Origin: Rhabdophis nuchalis
Taxonomy: Eukaryota; Chordata; Lepidosauria; Squamata; Natricidae
Direction: 5' to 3'
DNA length: 64,000 bases
NCBI GenBank assembly: GCA_039707465.1
Contig: CM077644.1
Span: 99,433,875 to 99,497,874, forward strand
Position 1 is the stretch's first letter. The number at the start of each line of letters is the position of its first letter. Made by a program: the position numbers and the translations under genes. Below the pieces are notes generated by a model that saw only the letters and a list, made by a program, of their open reading frames with translations, did not search any database and was not told where the DNA came from. Shown piece after piece: positions 11,353-22,740 of this stretch.

Positions 11353-12270
11353 GTGTGCAACCTGAAAACCAAACAGTATAATTTCGGGAATTGTCAGTTG
11401 TTACATGTGTTCAGTTTTGCACTTAGCAACCGTGTCTGAAAAAGTACAATGTGCAGGGAACCCACAAAGTGAAAATATAGCATTGGAATCTAAATTTCCA
11501 GCAGTAAACAGCAACAATCCAGTAAACATACATCAGACAAGAAACAGGCTTTCTGTAATATAAAAATGATACTGAGACAATGAACTATTAATTTAGTAGT
11601 GAATTCAACTTTCTACCTGTTCTGCTTCTTCAGCAAATACCCCATAAAAGACCTTGAGGAGGGAACCTATTAATCAGTTGATTAAATCAAATGGTTCTAC
11701 TGAAAAGTAAGTATTATAAAGCTATAACTGAGTTGTTGGATCTGCATTTAATAGTACTTATGCGAAAGTAGCACCCATTTGAGGTAGACCAGAGTAAGAA
11801 ACCAAAATTGCAAATGCTAAAATTCATTTATTGTAAAGTTGCTGTAACTTTCAAGTGTCAATCCTGAGACACTTTTTCAAATTACATGTCTGTCTTGGAG
11901 TCAACAATTCTTTTTTTCTGACTGTTGTCTTGGTGGTTGCTCTTCCTCCAGGTAATGAAGTTTATTCTTACAGCCCATTACTTTGTTTTGCACTATCCAG
12001 ACTTAACAAAGCCATAATTAAGGATTATTTTCATTTGGGAGGGAGGGTTGCCTAGCAACCCCAAGAGTATAACCTGACTTCATTGTGATGACCTTACAGT
12101 CTATTTAAAACTAAGCTTTGGAGTATTTATCATGTGCAAAAATGCTGACATAATCTTTATGCTGTATTCTAGCAATTTGGCATTTATTTTACCATAGATA
12201 TCTGTTGGATTTTAATAAAGTCTTATTTTGTTGGTGGTGGTGTTTTGAAACTGTCAACACAGAAGTTGGT
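11353..12270. other. Unannotated sequence
   Basis: No gene or repeat family recognised. Confidence 0.5.
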
Positions 12271-12698
12271 ACCATATTCGCTCCCACAGGGAGGGCCTAC
12301 TAAGGGTGCCAACCGCCGGTCAATGCCGCCTAGTGGTGCCCAGGTGTAGGGCCTTCTCTGTGGCAGGGCTGGCCCTCTGGAACGACCTACCCCCCGAACT
12401 TCGCACTATCACGGATCTTCCCCTCTTTCGCCGTTCACTCAAGACATATTTTTTCCAGCAAGCTGGTCTAGCTTAACGTTTAGATCTTATTTGTGATATA
12501 GCTCCTGCCAATTAGTAAATGGACGTTGGGTTTTTATTGGGAATTTTAGCACAGGCTTCTAATTTAATTCTTCTTAACTATATTTATTGTATTTTCTATT
12601 ATTTATTGGTTTTAATTTCCTGTGCACCGCCCTGGGTCCATCTCGTTGGAAAAGGCACGGTATATAAATCGAAATAAATTCAATTCAAATTCAATAAA
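12271..12698 (+). mobile_element. L2/L3-type LINE 3' end
   Basis: Starts at CGCTCCCACAGGGAGGGCC (the IRSHREGL segment) and runs through GRAFSVAGLALWNDLPPELR-like coding, the AAGCTGGTCTAGCTTAA stop region and CTGTGCACCGCCCTGGGTCC to an AATTCAAATTC-type tail. It has in-frame damage and is 5'-truncated. Confidence 0.8.
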
Positions 12699-13716
12699 GG
12701 GAGGGGATTAAGTAAATAGGATAAAGAAAGTATCAACGTTCCAACTGATGAACCCAATCCAAGCAAGCATGACTGAGATGATTGAATCTTTTAATGCAAA
12801 ACTTTATTGAGTACAACATTTTGGCACAGATGAGGGCAAAAACAGATCTGGCTAATTCCTGCACGAACCCACATAATTAAAATATAAATTCTCCCTCCCC
12901 TTATTAGTCCAGGTCACATTAGCCAATTGAGAATCATTGTATTGTTATGTGTTTGCCAAAGTCTTTCACTTTGGCAAACACCTGCCAAAGTGCCCTTGGT
13001 TCTCATGGCTGTCTTCTTGATGTCTGGAGTCTACATTTCACCTGTCCTTTCCCCTCCCCTGGTTCATTGGCAACTGAGAAGGGATAATGATTGCAACAGC
13101 AAAAGCACACTTTGAAACTTGACAGGAAGTTCAGGCAGAACCCTCTAGACTTCATTCAAAACAGAAGCTGGGTAACTGGGCTTTGGAGTTGCAGGGCTGG
13201 AGCCCTTCCTCTGTGTTCAAGTGGAAAGACCGAGGGCAATTGCAGGAGATTACTGACAACAAACCTGAACAACAGCTACCAAGAATTTATAGTTAACCTT
13301 TGACTTTTTTCTAAATATTCCTAGATCCTTTACTTTCTGGAAGTAAAAGCTTGATATGCTTGTTTGCTCACAATGTATATCTCATTATATGTAGGTGCAA
13401 AGTCCAATTTTAAAGCTTTCTTCCTACCTTATACAGAAATTCCACCCATATGCTATGTACACTAACCATATGCTAGCCAATACATCTGTCATATAAACTA
13501 ATTCCTACTCCATAGAAGCTTGTATAGTTATCTGGAGTCATGTATTTGATATACAAAATAAATAAATACCATAAGCCAGTCAAAGGAAAGTGGAATATAT
13601 AAAACTGTGTAGAACACAATATGCCATGTTTTGTTCTGAGCTCAGAAGAAATAAAGGGATTGTTTTCTTCCAAACTTTAAATTGTACTTTCTCAGCCTGG
13701 ATGGATAATGCTGAGT
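12699..13716. other. Unannotated sequence
   Basis: No gene recognised. Positions 13626-13649 share a 22-base word with 8305-8326 (see findings). Confidence 0.45.
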
Positions 13717-13920
13717 CAGACGGATCAGATGGATGAGCTGTTGTGGCGCAGTGGTTAGAGTGCAGTACTGCAGGTTACTTCTGCTGCCTGCCGGCTGCCT
13801 GCAATTTGGCAGTTCAAACCTCCCCAGGCTCAAGGACCTATATGTTGACTCTGTAAACTGCTTAGAGAGGGCTGTAAAGCACTGTGAAGTGGTATATAAG
13901 TCTAAGTGTTATTGCTATCA
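13717..13920 (+). mobile_element. Sauria-type SINE, internally deleted
   Basis: The tRNA-derived head has a box A-like TGGCGCAGTGGTTAGAGTGC and a box B-like CAGTTCAAACC. The body ends with ACTGCTTAGAGAGGGCTG and GGTATATAAGTCTAAGTG, the BovB-like tail. The middle segment seen in the copy at 31026-31270 is missing: AAGGACC is followed directly by TATATGTTGACTC. Its inverted near-twin is at 15194-15350. Confidence 0.85.
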
Positions 13921-14090
13921 AAATACTATTTCTTATAGTTTTGTATATCTTCCTGAATTATAGTATTTAGAAGATGCTGAGTAGAAAAAAGTTTAATATT
14001 TAATATCACATTTTATATGTTGTTGAACTCATGAATGATGATCTAGTTAATAGTTCTGGAATTTTAATATTAAAATGATTTGTTCCTTCA

Positions 14091-14524
14091 AATTTTATCA
14101 TAGCAGAGGAAGAGATCTTGATTGTAGGCCCTCCTAGTCTGCGATGGGAGCATGGGGGGTTGGAGCGCGTGACCGCCCGTAACCAGCAGCCACGGTCCTC
14201 CAACAGGTAATGCCCATCCCGTCTCCCACCGCCTCTGCCCCTCCCCAAAACCGAACTGATGGAAAATACCTCAGTGGAAACGAGGTATTTAATAGTTTTT
14301 TAAATTTTGTATTTTGTTATATTTGTTATGTTTTTAAATTTCCTGTGCGCCGCCCTGGGTCCTTTTTGGAGAAGGTGCGGGGTATAAATTTGAATAAAAT
14401 AAAATAAATAAATAAATATCCAATCTTTTTACATGTTACAAATCGATGAATTTGTGATATCTTATCCATGTTCTGAAGCAGCCCTGCCTACAATCAAGAT
14501 CTCTTCCTCTGCTATGATAAAATT
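14091..14524. repeat. 39-bp perfect inverted repeat flanking an L2 tail
   Basis: Positions 14091-14129 and 14486-14524 are exact reverse complements (left arm starts AATTTTATCATAGCAGAGG). The 356 bp between them include the L2-type tail at 14288-14419 and a GC-rich block. No matching target duplication is evident outside the arms. Confidence 0.9.
14288..14419 (+). mobile_element. L2/L3-type LINE 3' tail
   Basis: Contains TTTCCTGTGCGCCGCCCTGG, then GGTATAAATTTGAATAAAAT and an (AAAT)n tail. No coding part is left. It lies inside the 39-bp inverted repeat. Confidence 0.8.
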
Positions 14525-15193
14525 GTAGACTGTACAATTAGAATTTATCAAACATGCCAGTTTTCATTTCTCTGTTTCTATTTTTCCCATCTTAAGTTTA
14601 TTGGCTTTTTTAATAAATGTTATATTTTTGATTCTACGTTTGCTAGTAAGTTTCCAAATACCAACCTGATTTTTCTACTAATGTGCACATATTTTGGAAT
14701 CACAGTTTGGTTCATTTCAGTGGGTTTTTTTTAAGTATTCCTACAACTCCAGCCAAAACCATATTCTTTCTTTTTATTGTTTGCCACAAATCAACATTTT
14801 GAGTACGGGAGCTATTCATTCTAAATAGCTGCACTGGCAATGCATAACACCATTGCACTTTAAAGAGTTTAGTGGCATATTTTGATTTTTTAAAAAGAAA
14901 ACTTTAAAAGTTTAAAAATTCATTCTGAGCTAACCTGCTGGTTTTGCTTGCTGAATAAAGGAGCAGGGGTGGGGGAAAACTTTCACGTAGCTGCAAACTT
15001 TTCCTATTTGGGAAAGTCTCAGATTTTGATTCCCATTCCAGAGTCATGTGCCATCTGGTCAAGATCAGGTCTTCCAGTCTCATGACCATAGCAGGGAGCC
15101 CATGAAACCAAGGTGTCAGCTTTTAATAAAACCCCCAGTACTGACTGGGAGCTTCTGCACAGAACGTAGCTCTGGGTACTGTGGAAATTAGCC
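14525..15193. other. Unannotated sequence
   Basis: No gene or repeat family recognised. Confidence 0.5.
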
Positions 15194-15350
15194 ACCCTCT
15201 CTAAGCAGCTTACAGAGTCAGCATATAGGTCCTTGAGCCTGGGGAGATTTGAACTGCCAAATTGCAGGCAGCCGGCAGGCAGCAGAAGTATCCTGCAGTA
15301 CTGCACTCTAACCACTGCGCCACAACAGCTCATCCATCTGATCCATCTGC
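15194..15350 (-). mobile_element. Sauria-type SINE, inverted twin of 13717-13872
   Basis: The reverse complement aligns end to end with 13717-13872 with about five differences, including the same internal deletion and the same 5' extension GGATCAGATGGATGAGCTG. The 3' tail is cut off after CTTAGAGAGGG. Confidence 0.88.
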
Positions 15351-15609
15351 TGTCATTATTAAAGAGCTCTTGACCGCTTGTAAGAGAGTTGGGTACCATT
15401 TTGCTTGGTATGTACGCTTCTTATATTTTGCTTTTAAATTTGCTTGCTTACGTTAATAATCAAGCATAAAAACACTTAATTCACTAGTGTGCTTATAGTT
15501 TCTGGGTCCAAAAGATCCATCTGTCTGGTCACCTGATCACCACCCTGACATTTTGGCAAAACATTAGCTTGGAGATGCTGCTTTAGCATGAGGTAGCATT
15601 GTTTTAGAG

Positions 15610-16040
15610 CAGGGGTGTCAAACTCTATTTCACTGAGGGCTGCATCAGGGTTGTGTTTGACTTTGTGAGTGAGGTCTAGGGTGGGAGTGGCCAGCTTAAC
15701 ATCACTCATGTCTGGGTTGCCTGTGGTTGGCCTGAGCGATCTGCCAGTGAAATGGGCTCCCAAGCTCCGTTTTTGGCTGGGACAGCCTCCTGCAGTCCTC
15801 TGCCAGTGAAAACGGAGCTTGCGGGGACACACATGGCCCTTGCAACCTCCGTTTTCAGCTAAGATGGTCTCCTGCAACCCTCTGCCAACAAAAACAGAGC
15901 ATGCAGCCCTCTCAAGCTCCATTTTTGCTGACAGAGGCACCACAGGCCGGTCCTTCACTGCTTCCAGCACGGCCACGCAGGCCAGATCTAAGCATCCTGG
16001 GGGTCGGATCTGTCCCCGGGCCTTGAGTTTGAAATCCCTG
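15610..16040. mobile_element. hAT MITE, CAGGGGTGTCAAACT family, with expanded interior
   Basis: The left end CAGGGGTGTCAAACTC and right end GAGTTTGAAATCCCTG are inverted repeats. TTTTAGAG at 15602-15609 and 16041-16048 is a perfect 8-bp duplication. The interior (431 bp in all, against about 132 bp for the short members) holds tandem GC-rich units with the words AAGCTCCGTTTTT, CTCCTGCA and CTCTGCCA. Long frames on either strand here are composition artefacts. Confidence 0.88.
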
Positions 16041-16048
16041 TTTTAGAG

Positions 16049-17420
16049 ACACAATGGCTGAGGAAATTATTTGCCTTATAAAAGGAGGTAGCAATCTCTA
16101 TCTAAGCTGCATTAATTAATTTTGAGTCATAGCGACTCGAAAATGAGGCTGGAACAGACCAGTTTGGCTCAGAAGAAAGGATACCTGCTCAGGCTGGTCT
16201 AACCTAGGTTGATGCAAGTTCCATTTGATGTTTGAAGTGTTTAAGAGATGATATTTTCGGACACATTTACTAAGCATTAACTCGTAGCATGTAAAGTGGG
16301 GCTGACTGCTTAGCAACTGCATGTAGAACAGAAGTGTCATTACTCACAAGGATAGAAGCTTAGGTTTCACCATAGTATTTTTTCTCTTAGTTGAGGCTAA
16401 CTTTGCCCGACTGAGTTTAGTGAAAATTTGTCCAGATTGGCATTTGCTGTGAGTTGTGCCTAGTTCATATTTAATTAACTTAAGATTGTTTAAAATAAAA
16501 GGCTTCAGACTCCTTCAATTTCAAATTAAAAAGGCCATTAAGCATTCTACAATTTTGTGTACTTTGGTGGAACTGTCACCTGGTATAAATATTTAAATAA
16601 CCCCTTTACAATTTGTAGAGCAATAGCATGCAATTTATTTCTATTCTCAATTATAGTGAAGTTTAGAAATTAACCCTGGAAGTTTTCAGCTTGCAAGTAA
16701 GTTACTATAACAATAGACGTTTTAAAGCCCCATGGAAAAATATGTTGGAAATTGCCTGTTCAAAGAAATTTATGATTTTATTATAGCTGCATATTGACTA
16801 TTCCTACAATATCCCGAAGGCAGAACGAAACAGTTTATTTATTCAAACTGCAAATGAAATTGGGCAAGAAAAGTAATTAGCAAGCAACAAAAAATAATGG
16901 AAAAGCACCATAAAAGCAGCTTGGAATTTATGTAAGTTGTCAGATTGTTAGAAAAGAACAGCTTAAAATTTAAAAGATCAACTTTTTTATATGCATACCA
17001 ACTTCATACAGCATATATAGATTTATCCCAAAGTTCACTCAAAGAAAAATTCAACGTCTTTGTTGAGGCAAAGATCTTGTTTCAACTTTGGGAATGAGTA
17101 GCAAGGCCAGGTGTATTCCTGCACAATGAAAACTCCCATGAACATTTGATCTGTTCCAATGCTTCATTTGATATTTGAGGCATTTCATATACTCTTCTGA
17201 TTGGATGGTGTGGACCAGCTCTGTGCATATCAAAGCATGGGTACATATGAGATGGGAACTGCTGGAGTGGAAGATGATAGCAGGCAAATGAAAATATGAT
17301 TGCTTGACACAAACATGCAATCATGGACTTTGTTCAATTATGTCATTATTTCAACATCACCATTGTTTGCTGCAGATACCATTGGCATGAATATATTTGT
17401 GGGTTCATCTATTGGAGCAA
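16049..17420. other. Unannotated sequence
   Basis: No gene or repeat family recognised. Confidence 0.5.
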
Positions 17421-17490
17421 TGACTCTCTGTCTCTGTCTCTGTCTCTCTGTCTCTCTGTCTCTCTCTCTCCCTCCCCCCTCTCTCTGTGT
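17421..17490 (+). repeat. CT-rich microsatellite (CTGTCT)n/(CT)n
   Basis: TCTCTGTCTCTG units pass into (CT)n and then TGTG. Confidence 0.85.
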
Positions 17491-17500
17491 GTACATTTAT

Positions 17501-18100
17501 TATGTTTTCCCAAAAATAAGCCGTAGCTTGTTTTTTCATGTGCACCTAATATTACACACACACCCCAATAAGCTTAAAAGCCTGCACAGCAGGCCAGATG
17601 CCCATTTTGTCTGGTTGCTCATGATACCATGTTTCTCATGATGAGGCAAGGAAGGGTGGTGATGAAGCTGCCCCATGCACCCCAAACAGGCTTACCTCAA
17701 GTCTCCTGTAGCCAAGCTGTTCATGCCCGTACATCTGCCTCGTGGTGGCAGCTCCAGCAGCCATGTGTAGCAGGCTTCCGACCCACAGCTTCTGCTTGCT
17801 TGTGGCCGCAACGGAGCAGAAGACCAAGTAGTGTGGTAATGCTGCGGCCTCAAGGTGAGGCAGGTGTTGGGGCAGGTGTTGGGGCATGGGTGACCTAGCT
17901 GCAGGGTAGCCCCTGCCTCATGGTGGCAGCCATGCCATGCAACTTCCTGTGCCACCACGAGCAAGCAGAAGAAGTGGGGCCTCTCAAACGTGGGGGGTGG
18001 GGTAGAAAGAGAAAATAAGATACCCCAAAAATAAACCCTAGTGCTTATTTTGAAGTCCAAAAGAAAATAAGACCTGGTCTTATTTTTTGGGAAATATGGG
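17501..18100. mobile_element. MITE-like element with CCCAAAAATAAG terminal repeats
   Basis: The left end TATGTTTTCCCAAAAATAAG is mirrored by CTTATTTTTTGGGAAATATG at the right. Internal AAAATAAG words repeat near the right end. The same termini occur at 33313-33573. The superfamily cannot be assigned because no clear target duplication is visible. The GC-rich interior has no recognisable coding. Confidence 0.6.
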
Positions 18101-18118
18101 TAGTTTAAACACTCTTAC

Positions 18119-18383
18119 TGTTGAGTCCTGACATCTGCTTGAATCACCCGGCAACAGCCAGTCGCGTCTGATTGGCTAAGATGCGGCTGGCTGAAGCCGG
18201 GAGCGCTGAGCGCGCTGATTGGTTCCCTGCCTGACAGCTTGAGTATAAATAGCTGTCAGGCAGGGGAGCCCTGATCTACCGACTCACCGCACTTCTGTAG
18301 ATAGTTGCTGTATTCTGTTGCCTGTGCCAATAAATGGCTAAACGAATCCTGCCAGTCTGGACTCTGATTGCGGCCATCTAACA
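18119..18383 (+). mobile_element. Solo LTR (265 bp)
   Basis: Begins TGTTGAGTCC and ends CATCTAACA (TG...CA with TGTT/AACA ends). CTTAC at 18114-18118 and 18384-18388 is a 5-bp target duplication. It carries ATTGG (CCAAT box), TATAAATA at 18244-18251 and AATAAA at 18329-18334, in the order of a U3-R-U5 LTR. No internal retroviral or Gypsy sequence lies next to it, so it is a solo LTR left by recombination. Related to 37861-38526. Confidence 0.85.
18155..18265 (+). promoter_or_regulatory. LTR core promoter with two palindromes
   Basis: Arms 18155-18169 and 18178-18193 are imperfect inverted repeats whose loop holds ATTGGCT. Arms 18225-18239 (CCCTGCCTGACAGCT) and 18251-18265 are perfect 15-bp inverted repeats whose 11-nt loop holds the TATA box. 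Both structures recur with compensatory changes in the LTR at 37861-38526. Confidence 0.75.
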
Positions 18384-18499
18384 CTTACCTTTCTTATTAT
18401 TCTTTTATATGCGTTATCAGAGATGTTTTCAAAGTCTTATTGGAGCTGATAAAAAAATCATGGCAAATCAACATTATCTGGACTTGCAGTTCTCTACTA

Positions 18500-18970
18500 A
18501 CCTATCATGCTTGCGGGACCGTCTCCTACCACATACCTCCCTTCGACCGATCCGCTCCCACAGAGAGGGCCTCCTCAGGGTACCGTCTGCCGGTCAATGC
18601 CGTCTGGCGGCGCCCAGGAGAAGGGCCTTCTCTGTGGTATGCCCAACCCTCTGGAATGACCTAACCCCCGAACTTCGCACCATCACGGACCTTCACCTCT
18701 TCCGCCGATCACTCAAAACGCACCTCTTCTACTAGCTGGCCTAGCTTAGAGTCTAGATTAGACATAATTTTAATTGATTAGGTAGTGGATTTTAACACTT
18801 TTAGTCAATATTTTAGCACAGGTTATTTAATTTAATTGTATTTTAATGTTGCAACTGTATTTGTTGCTGTTTGATGTGTCCTTTTTAAATTCCTGTGCAC
18901 CGCCCTGAGTCCGCTGGGGAGATAGGAGCGATATAGAAATTGAATAAAACTAAAACTAAACTAAACTAAC
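18500..18970 (+). mobile_element. L2/L3-type LINE 3' end
   Basis: Encodes LRDRLLPHTSLRPIRSHREG, then GRAFSVVCPTLWNDLTPELR and an LKTHLF terminus. A 3' UTR follows with CACCGCCCTGAGTCC and an (AAACT)n tail at 18947-18970. The frame is open for the last ~75 codons; the element is 5'-truncated. Confidence 0.85.
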
Positions 18971-20470
18971 ATGTCTTCTACTTCTATTTTCACCCAATAA
19001 TTAACCCAATAGTTGACATATTTCACAAACACAGTTATTAGCATACTTTTCAACCATAGCCATCAAAGTATTTATGGCACCCAAAGTTTTTATGTCACAT
19101 AAAAGCAATGATCCATATAACCAGGTGTAACCAAACCCATATAACCATATCGATTCCAAGAACATTGGCCATCTGCTCATATCATGCATATATTCACAAG
19201 GTTCAAAATGTAGGCAGTATCCTGACTGAAATTTAGCTATCCTCAGCATCAGAGTTATTTTTTCATGGGTGCCCTACTGTTTAAGGCAATATATCAATAT
19301 CCAAATAGTGCTAAATCATTGTCATCTTTCTTTTCTGCATTATTCAGAATGCCTGATCCCTTTTTTAATGTACTGTACATATTTGCCATTTTAAATATTT
19401 TCAAATGGGTCTTTTAAATAATGGTTTTAAAAGTACTTAGGACCAAGAATTTTAAAAATAGTTGAGTGTGTCTCTGGCAGTTTTCTTTTTGTATAAATAC
19501 CTTGTTCTTATGCTGGAGAAAATGATGGTTATTAATATTCTAATGAATCACCCTTCCCTACTGCTCAAACTGTAAGTAGATAGCCTGTGTTTTCTGAAAA
19601 AAGGGGTCAAATCTTATACTTATTTCATTCATGCACACATAAATCTTGATATTCATTCACTTTGTACAATGTCCTACTAGACTAATGTATTATTTGCCCC
19701 TGCTTCTGTCTAAATTTGTAGCTGTATACGTCTTAATGATATATCAAAATCTACTTTACATCTTATTTTTCCTGAACTGAATAGAAAAATGAAAAATTTA
19801 AGAAGTGCAGGATTGATTTCGAACACAATATCCTTATATCTTTTAAACACGGTAATTGAAATAATGTACCTTTTTCTTACTCCTACTCATTTCAGCACAC
19901 TGCCAATTTGATTAGGATGAAAACTAAATAAAAATCATATTCTGCCTATTGATTTTTTTTTTGTACAGCTAGAACCATTTTTAACAAACGAAATCAATAG
20001 CATTTGGGGCAAATATTTGGATGCTTTCAGTTTGTCCCTGAGCTCTTTCCTTGATGGTTTTATTTTTCATTTTGGTAGAGTAACGCAACAAAGGAAAAAT
20101 TGCAAGGCAAAGTGCAATTAACTAAAGAAACATCACCTCCTGTAATAGATAATGACTTTACCTCTATTGGTTTCCGTGGGATCCAGGACTAGACAACCTA
20201 GTACACTATGCACAATCAATTTTAAGGTGGTTAAATGTGTCTAATAGCTAGAATGATATAATCAGTCATGAGTGCTTCAATAGTTATCATAAAGAAAGAA
20301 GCAGAGGAATCCGTTTAACTAACAAGTAGAAGTACTGGATAATCCATTTAGAAGAGTAAAGGGAAACTTGTGGGGAAAAGTTGCAAGTGAATATAAAAGA
20401 CATAAAAATGGCTTAAATACCAATTAGAAATGATTTTCTGACTAAACATGGTGTTTTAAAAGATAAAAGC
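18971..20470. other. Unannotated AT-rich sequence
   Basis: No gene or repeat family recognised in this 1.5 kb. Confidence 0.5.
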
Positions 20471-20479
20471 ACATTTCTT

Positions 20480-20676
20480 CTGCTTGGCCGGCCTGGGATA
20501 ACTTAACTGTTTTTAGGGTTTTTTAGGGGTTGTTTTAGTTTTAACATGGGATTTTAGCGCAGGGTTTTAGTTTGATTCTTTTTTAATGCTGTATTGTTTA
20601 TGGTTTTTAAATGTATTTTTAATTTCCCTGTGCCCCGCCTCGAGTCCCTTTGGGGAGAGAGAGCGGGTTATAAATT
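20480..20676 (+). mobile_element. L2/L3-type LINE 3' UTR
   Basis: Starts at the GGCCGGCCTGGGATAACTTA stop region and ends with CTGTGCCCCGCCTCGAGTCC and GCGGGTTATAAATTACATTA. It leads directly into the microsatellite at 20677. Confidence 0.8.
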
Positions 20677-20730
20677 ACATTACATTACTATTACTATTAC
20701 TATTACTATTACTATTACTATTACTATTAC

Positions 20731-20811
<81 letters not shown>
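20677..20811 (+). repeat. (ATTACT)n to (ATT)n microsatellite
   Basis: Hexamer ATTACT units (to about 20732) change to pure ATT trimer units. It is fused to the 3' end of an L2-type LINE. The poly-Leu, poly-Ile and poly-Asn frames here are not genes. Confidence 0.95.
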
Positions 20812-20812
<1 letters not shown>

Positions 20813-20905
20813 AAACAACTGCTGAAAAGGAAGCCTGACTGAAGCTGAGTGAATCACGGGACCCGTATTACAGAAAGGGGACTGCAAACCTTTACTAGTT
20901 TGTTT

Positions 20906-21010
20906 AGATTTTTTTTTAAATCCTGTCTTTTTTATTTTTATAAATAACTCGAGGCAGCAAACATAGGTAATACTCCCTCTCCTCCTATTTTCCCCACAAC
21001 AACTTTATGC
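20906..21010 (-). mobile_element. tRNA-derived SINE, 3' half
   Basis: The reverse complement reads TTGTTGTGGGGAAAATAGGA and later GCCTCGAGTTATTTATAAAA, a squamate SINE 3' end. The 5' half resumes at 21712. An L2 with a microsatellite tail was inserted between them. Confidence 0.6.
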
Positions 21011-21460
21011 CTATAGCTTAGGACCTGGATACCTACGAGATTGCCTTCTGCCACCGAGAGCCTCCCACCGGTCAGTACGCTCCCATAGAGAGGGTCTCCT
21101 CATGGTGCCGTCGGCTAAACAATGTCAACTGGCGACACCCAGGGGTAGAGCCTTCTCTGTGGGAGCACCTGTCCTCTGGAATGAATTGCCCCTGGAGTTA
21201 AGAATTATTCCTGACCTACGCACCTTCCGCCGTGCTCTCAAAACTTTTCTTTTTCGACAAGCCGGGCTGGCATAAATACAATTAAAATTAAATTAAATTA
21301 AATTTTATTAATTTTAATTGGGGTTTGTTGGTTTTTAATCTTATTAGGGGCCAAACTATTTCATATGTTTTTAAAATTGTTTTTAACTTTTATATATCTG
21401 TTTTATTTTGGCTGTACACTGCCCTGAGTCCTTCAGGAGTAGGGCGGTATAAAAAACTAA
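21011..21460 (+). mobile_element. L2/L3-type LINE 3' end inserted in a SINE
   Basis: The translation shows LGPGYLRDCLLPP, VRSHREGLLMVPSAKQC, NELPLELRIIPDLRTFRRAL and FRQAGLA. The 3' UTR ends CTGCCCTGAGTCC and GGGCGGTATAAAAAACTAA, directly followed by tetranucleotide repeats. It splits the minus-strand SINE of 20906-21010 and 21712-21826. Confidence 0.85.
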
Positions 21461-21708
<248 letters not shown>

Positions 21709-21711
21709 CAA

Positions 21712-21826
21712 GATGGGTTGGGCTGAGAGACAGTGATTGGACCAATGTCATCCAGCAAATTTTCATGACTAAGGCAGGACGAGAATTTCCTGCTTTCTAG
21801 GACAGCATCTTAACCACTACACCAAA
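21712..21826 (-). mobile_element. tRNA-derived SINE, 5' half
   Basis: The reverse complement begins TGGTGTAGTGGTTAAGATGC, a box A-like tRNA head, and runs to CTGTCTCTCAGCCCAACC. The same family is uninterrupted at 33958-34180. Confidence 0.65.
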
Positions 21827-21839
21827 GGAGTTCATTACC

Positions 21840-22281
21840 ACTAATATACTTATTTACTACTACTACTAGATGGTGATCACATGTTATTTTTTGAGCAGGG
21901 GAAGGTTGTTCTGGGTAGCTAGTATTTTGAAGGGGTCTGAAAACCTTCACCCAAGCCTTTGTTGAGAATGCCTGAAGGTACTTTTTAATCTAGATTATTT
22001 TCTTTTCTTTCCATCTGGTTTGTTGTTTTGCCCTTTGTAACTTTCTTTTCTTCTTTTTTTTATTGCCTTATTTATTTATATACACGTACATATAACCCAA
22101 AGTTATACTGTTCTTATGATGTTTGACTGTCCCCGTGAATCAGATTTTATGTGAAATATACTCTTCTAATAATTCAGGATAAATAAACAGTTTTTCTACT
22201 TCTTCAAATATAGCAACACCATATTCTTAACTTTGCAGATATAAAAATATGTATTTTATGCAAATGAGTTTAGATATTTTG
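21840..22281. other. Unannotated AT-rich sequence
   Basis: No gene or repeat family recognised. Confidence 0.5.
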
Positions 22282-22597
22282 TACATATATGTGTTCTACA
22301 ATTGCAGCAATTGGGTATGGCTAGTCTAGTGAAAAGAAGGACTAGGACCGACATGATAGCAGTGTTCCAATATTTGAGGAGCTGCCACAAGCAGAGGGTT
22401 GCTGGTTTTCAAAGCATCAGAAGGCAAGGCAAGATGGAAACCAATCAAGAAGAGAACCAACCTAGAACTAAGTAGAAATTTTCTAAGAATGAGAACAATC
22501 AACCAGTGGAATGACTTGCCTTTAGAAATCATGGTGTTCCAACTCTGGAGGCTTTTAAGAAGAGTCTGAACAGCCATTTGTGTGAAATGGTATAGGG

Positions 22598-22732
22598 CAG
22601 GGGTCTGCAAAGTCGGCTCTTTTAAGACTGGTGGACTTCAACTCCCAGAGTTCCCCAGCCAGCATAGCTGGCTGGGGAACTCTGGAAGTTGAAGTCCACC
22701 AGTCTTAAAAGAGCCGACTTTGCAGACCCCTG
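22598..22732. mobile_element. Long-hairpin hAT MITE inside CR1
   Basis: Arms of about 60 bp pair around CCAGCATAGCTGG; ends CAGGGGTCTGC and GCAGACCCCTG. Target words GTATAGGG (22590-22597) and GTATAGAG (22733-22740) match at 7 of 8. Confidence 0.9.
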
Positions 22733-22740
22733 GTATAGAG

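Noticed and set aside
15476..15976. 166-codon minus-strand frame
   Set aside because: Mostly lies in the GC-rich tandem interior of a hAT MITE; no domain recognised.
20586..20887. Frames with long Leu, Ile or Asn runs
   Set aside because: They translate the ATT microsatellite; no coding context.
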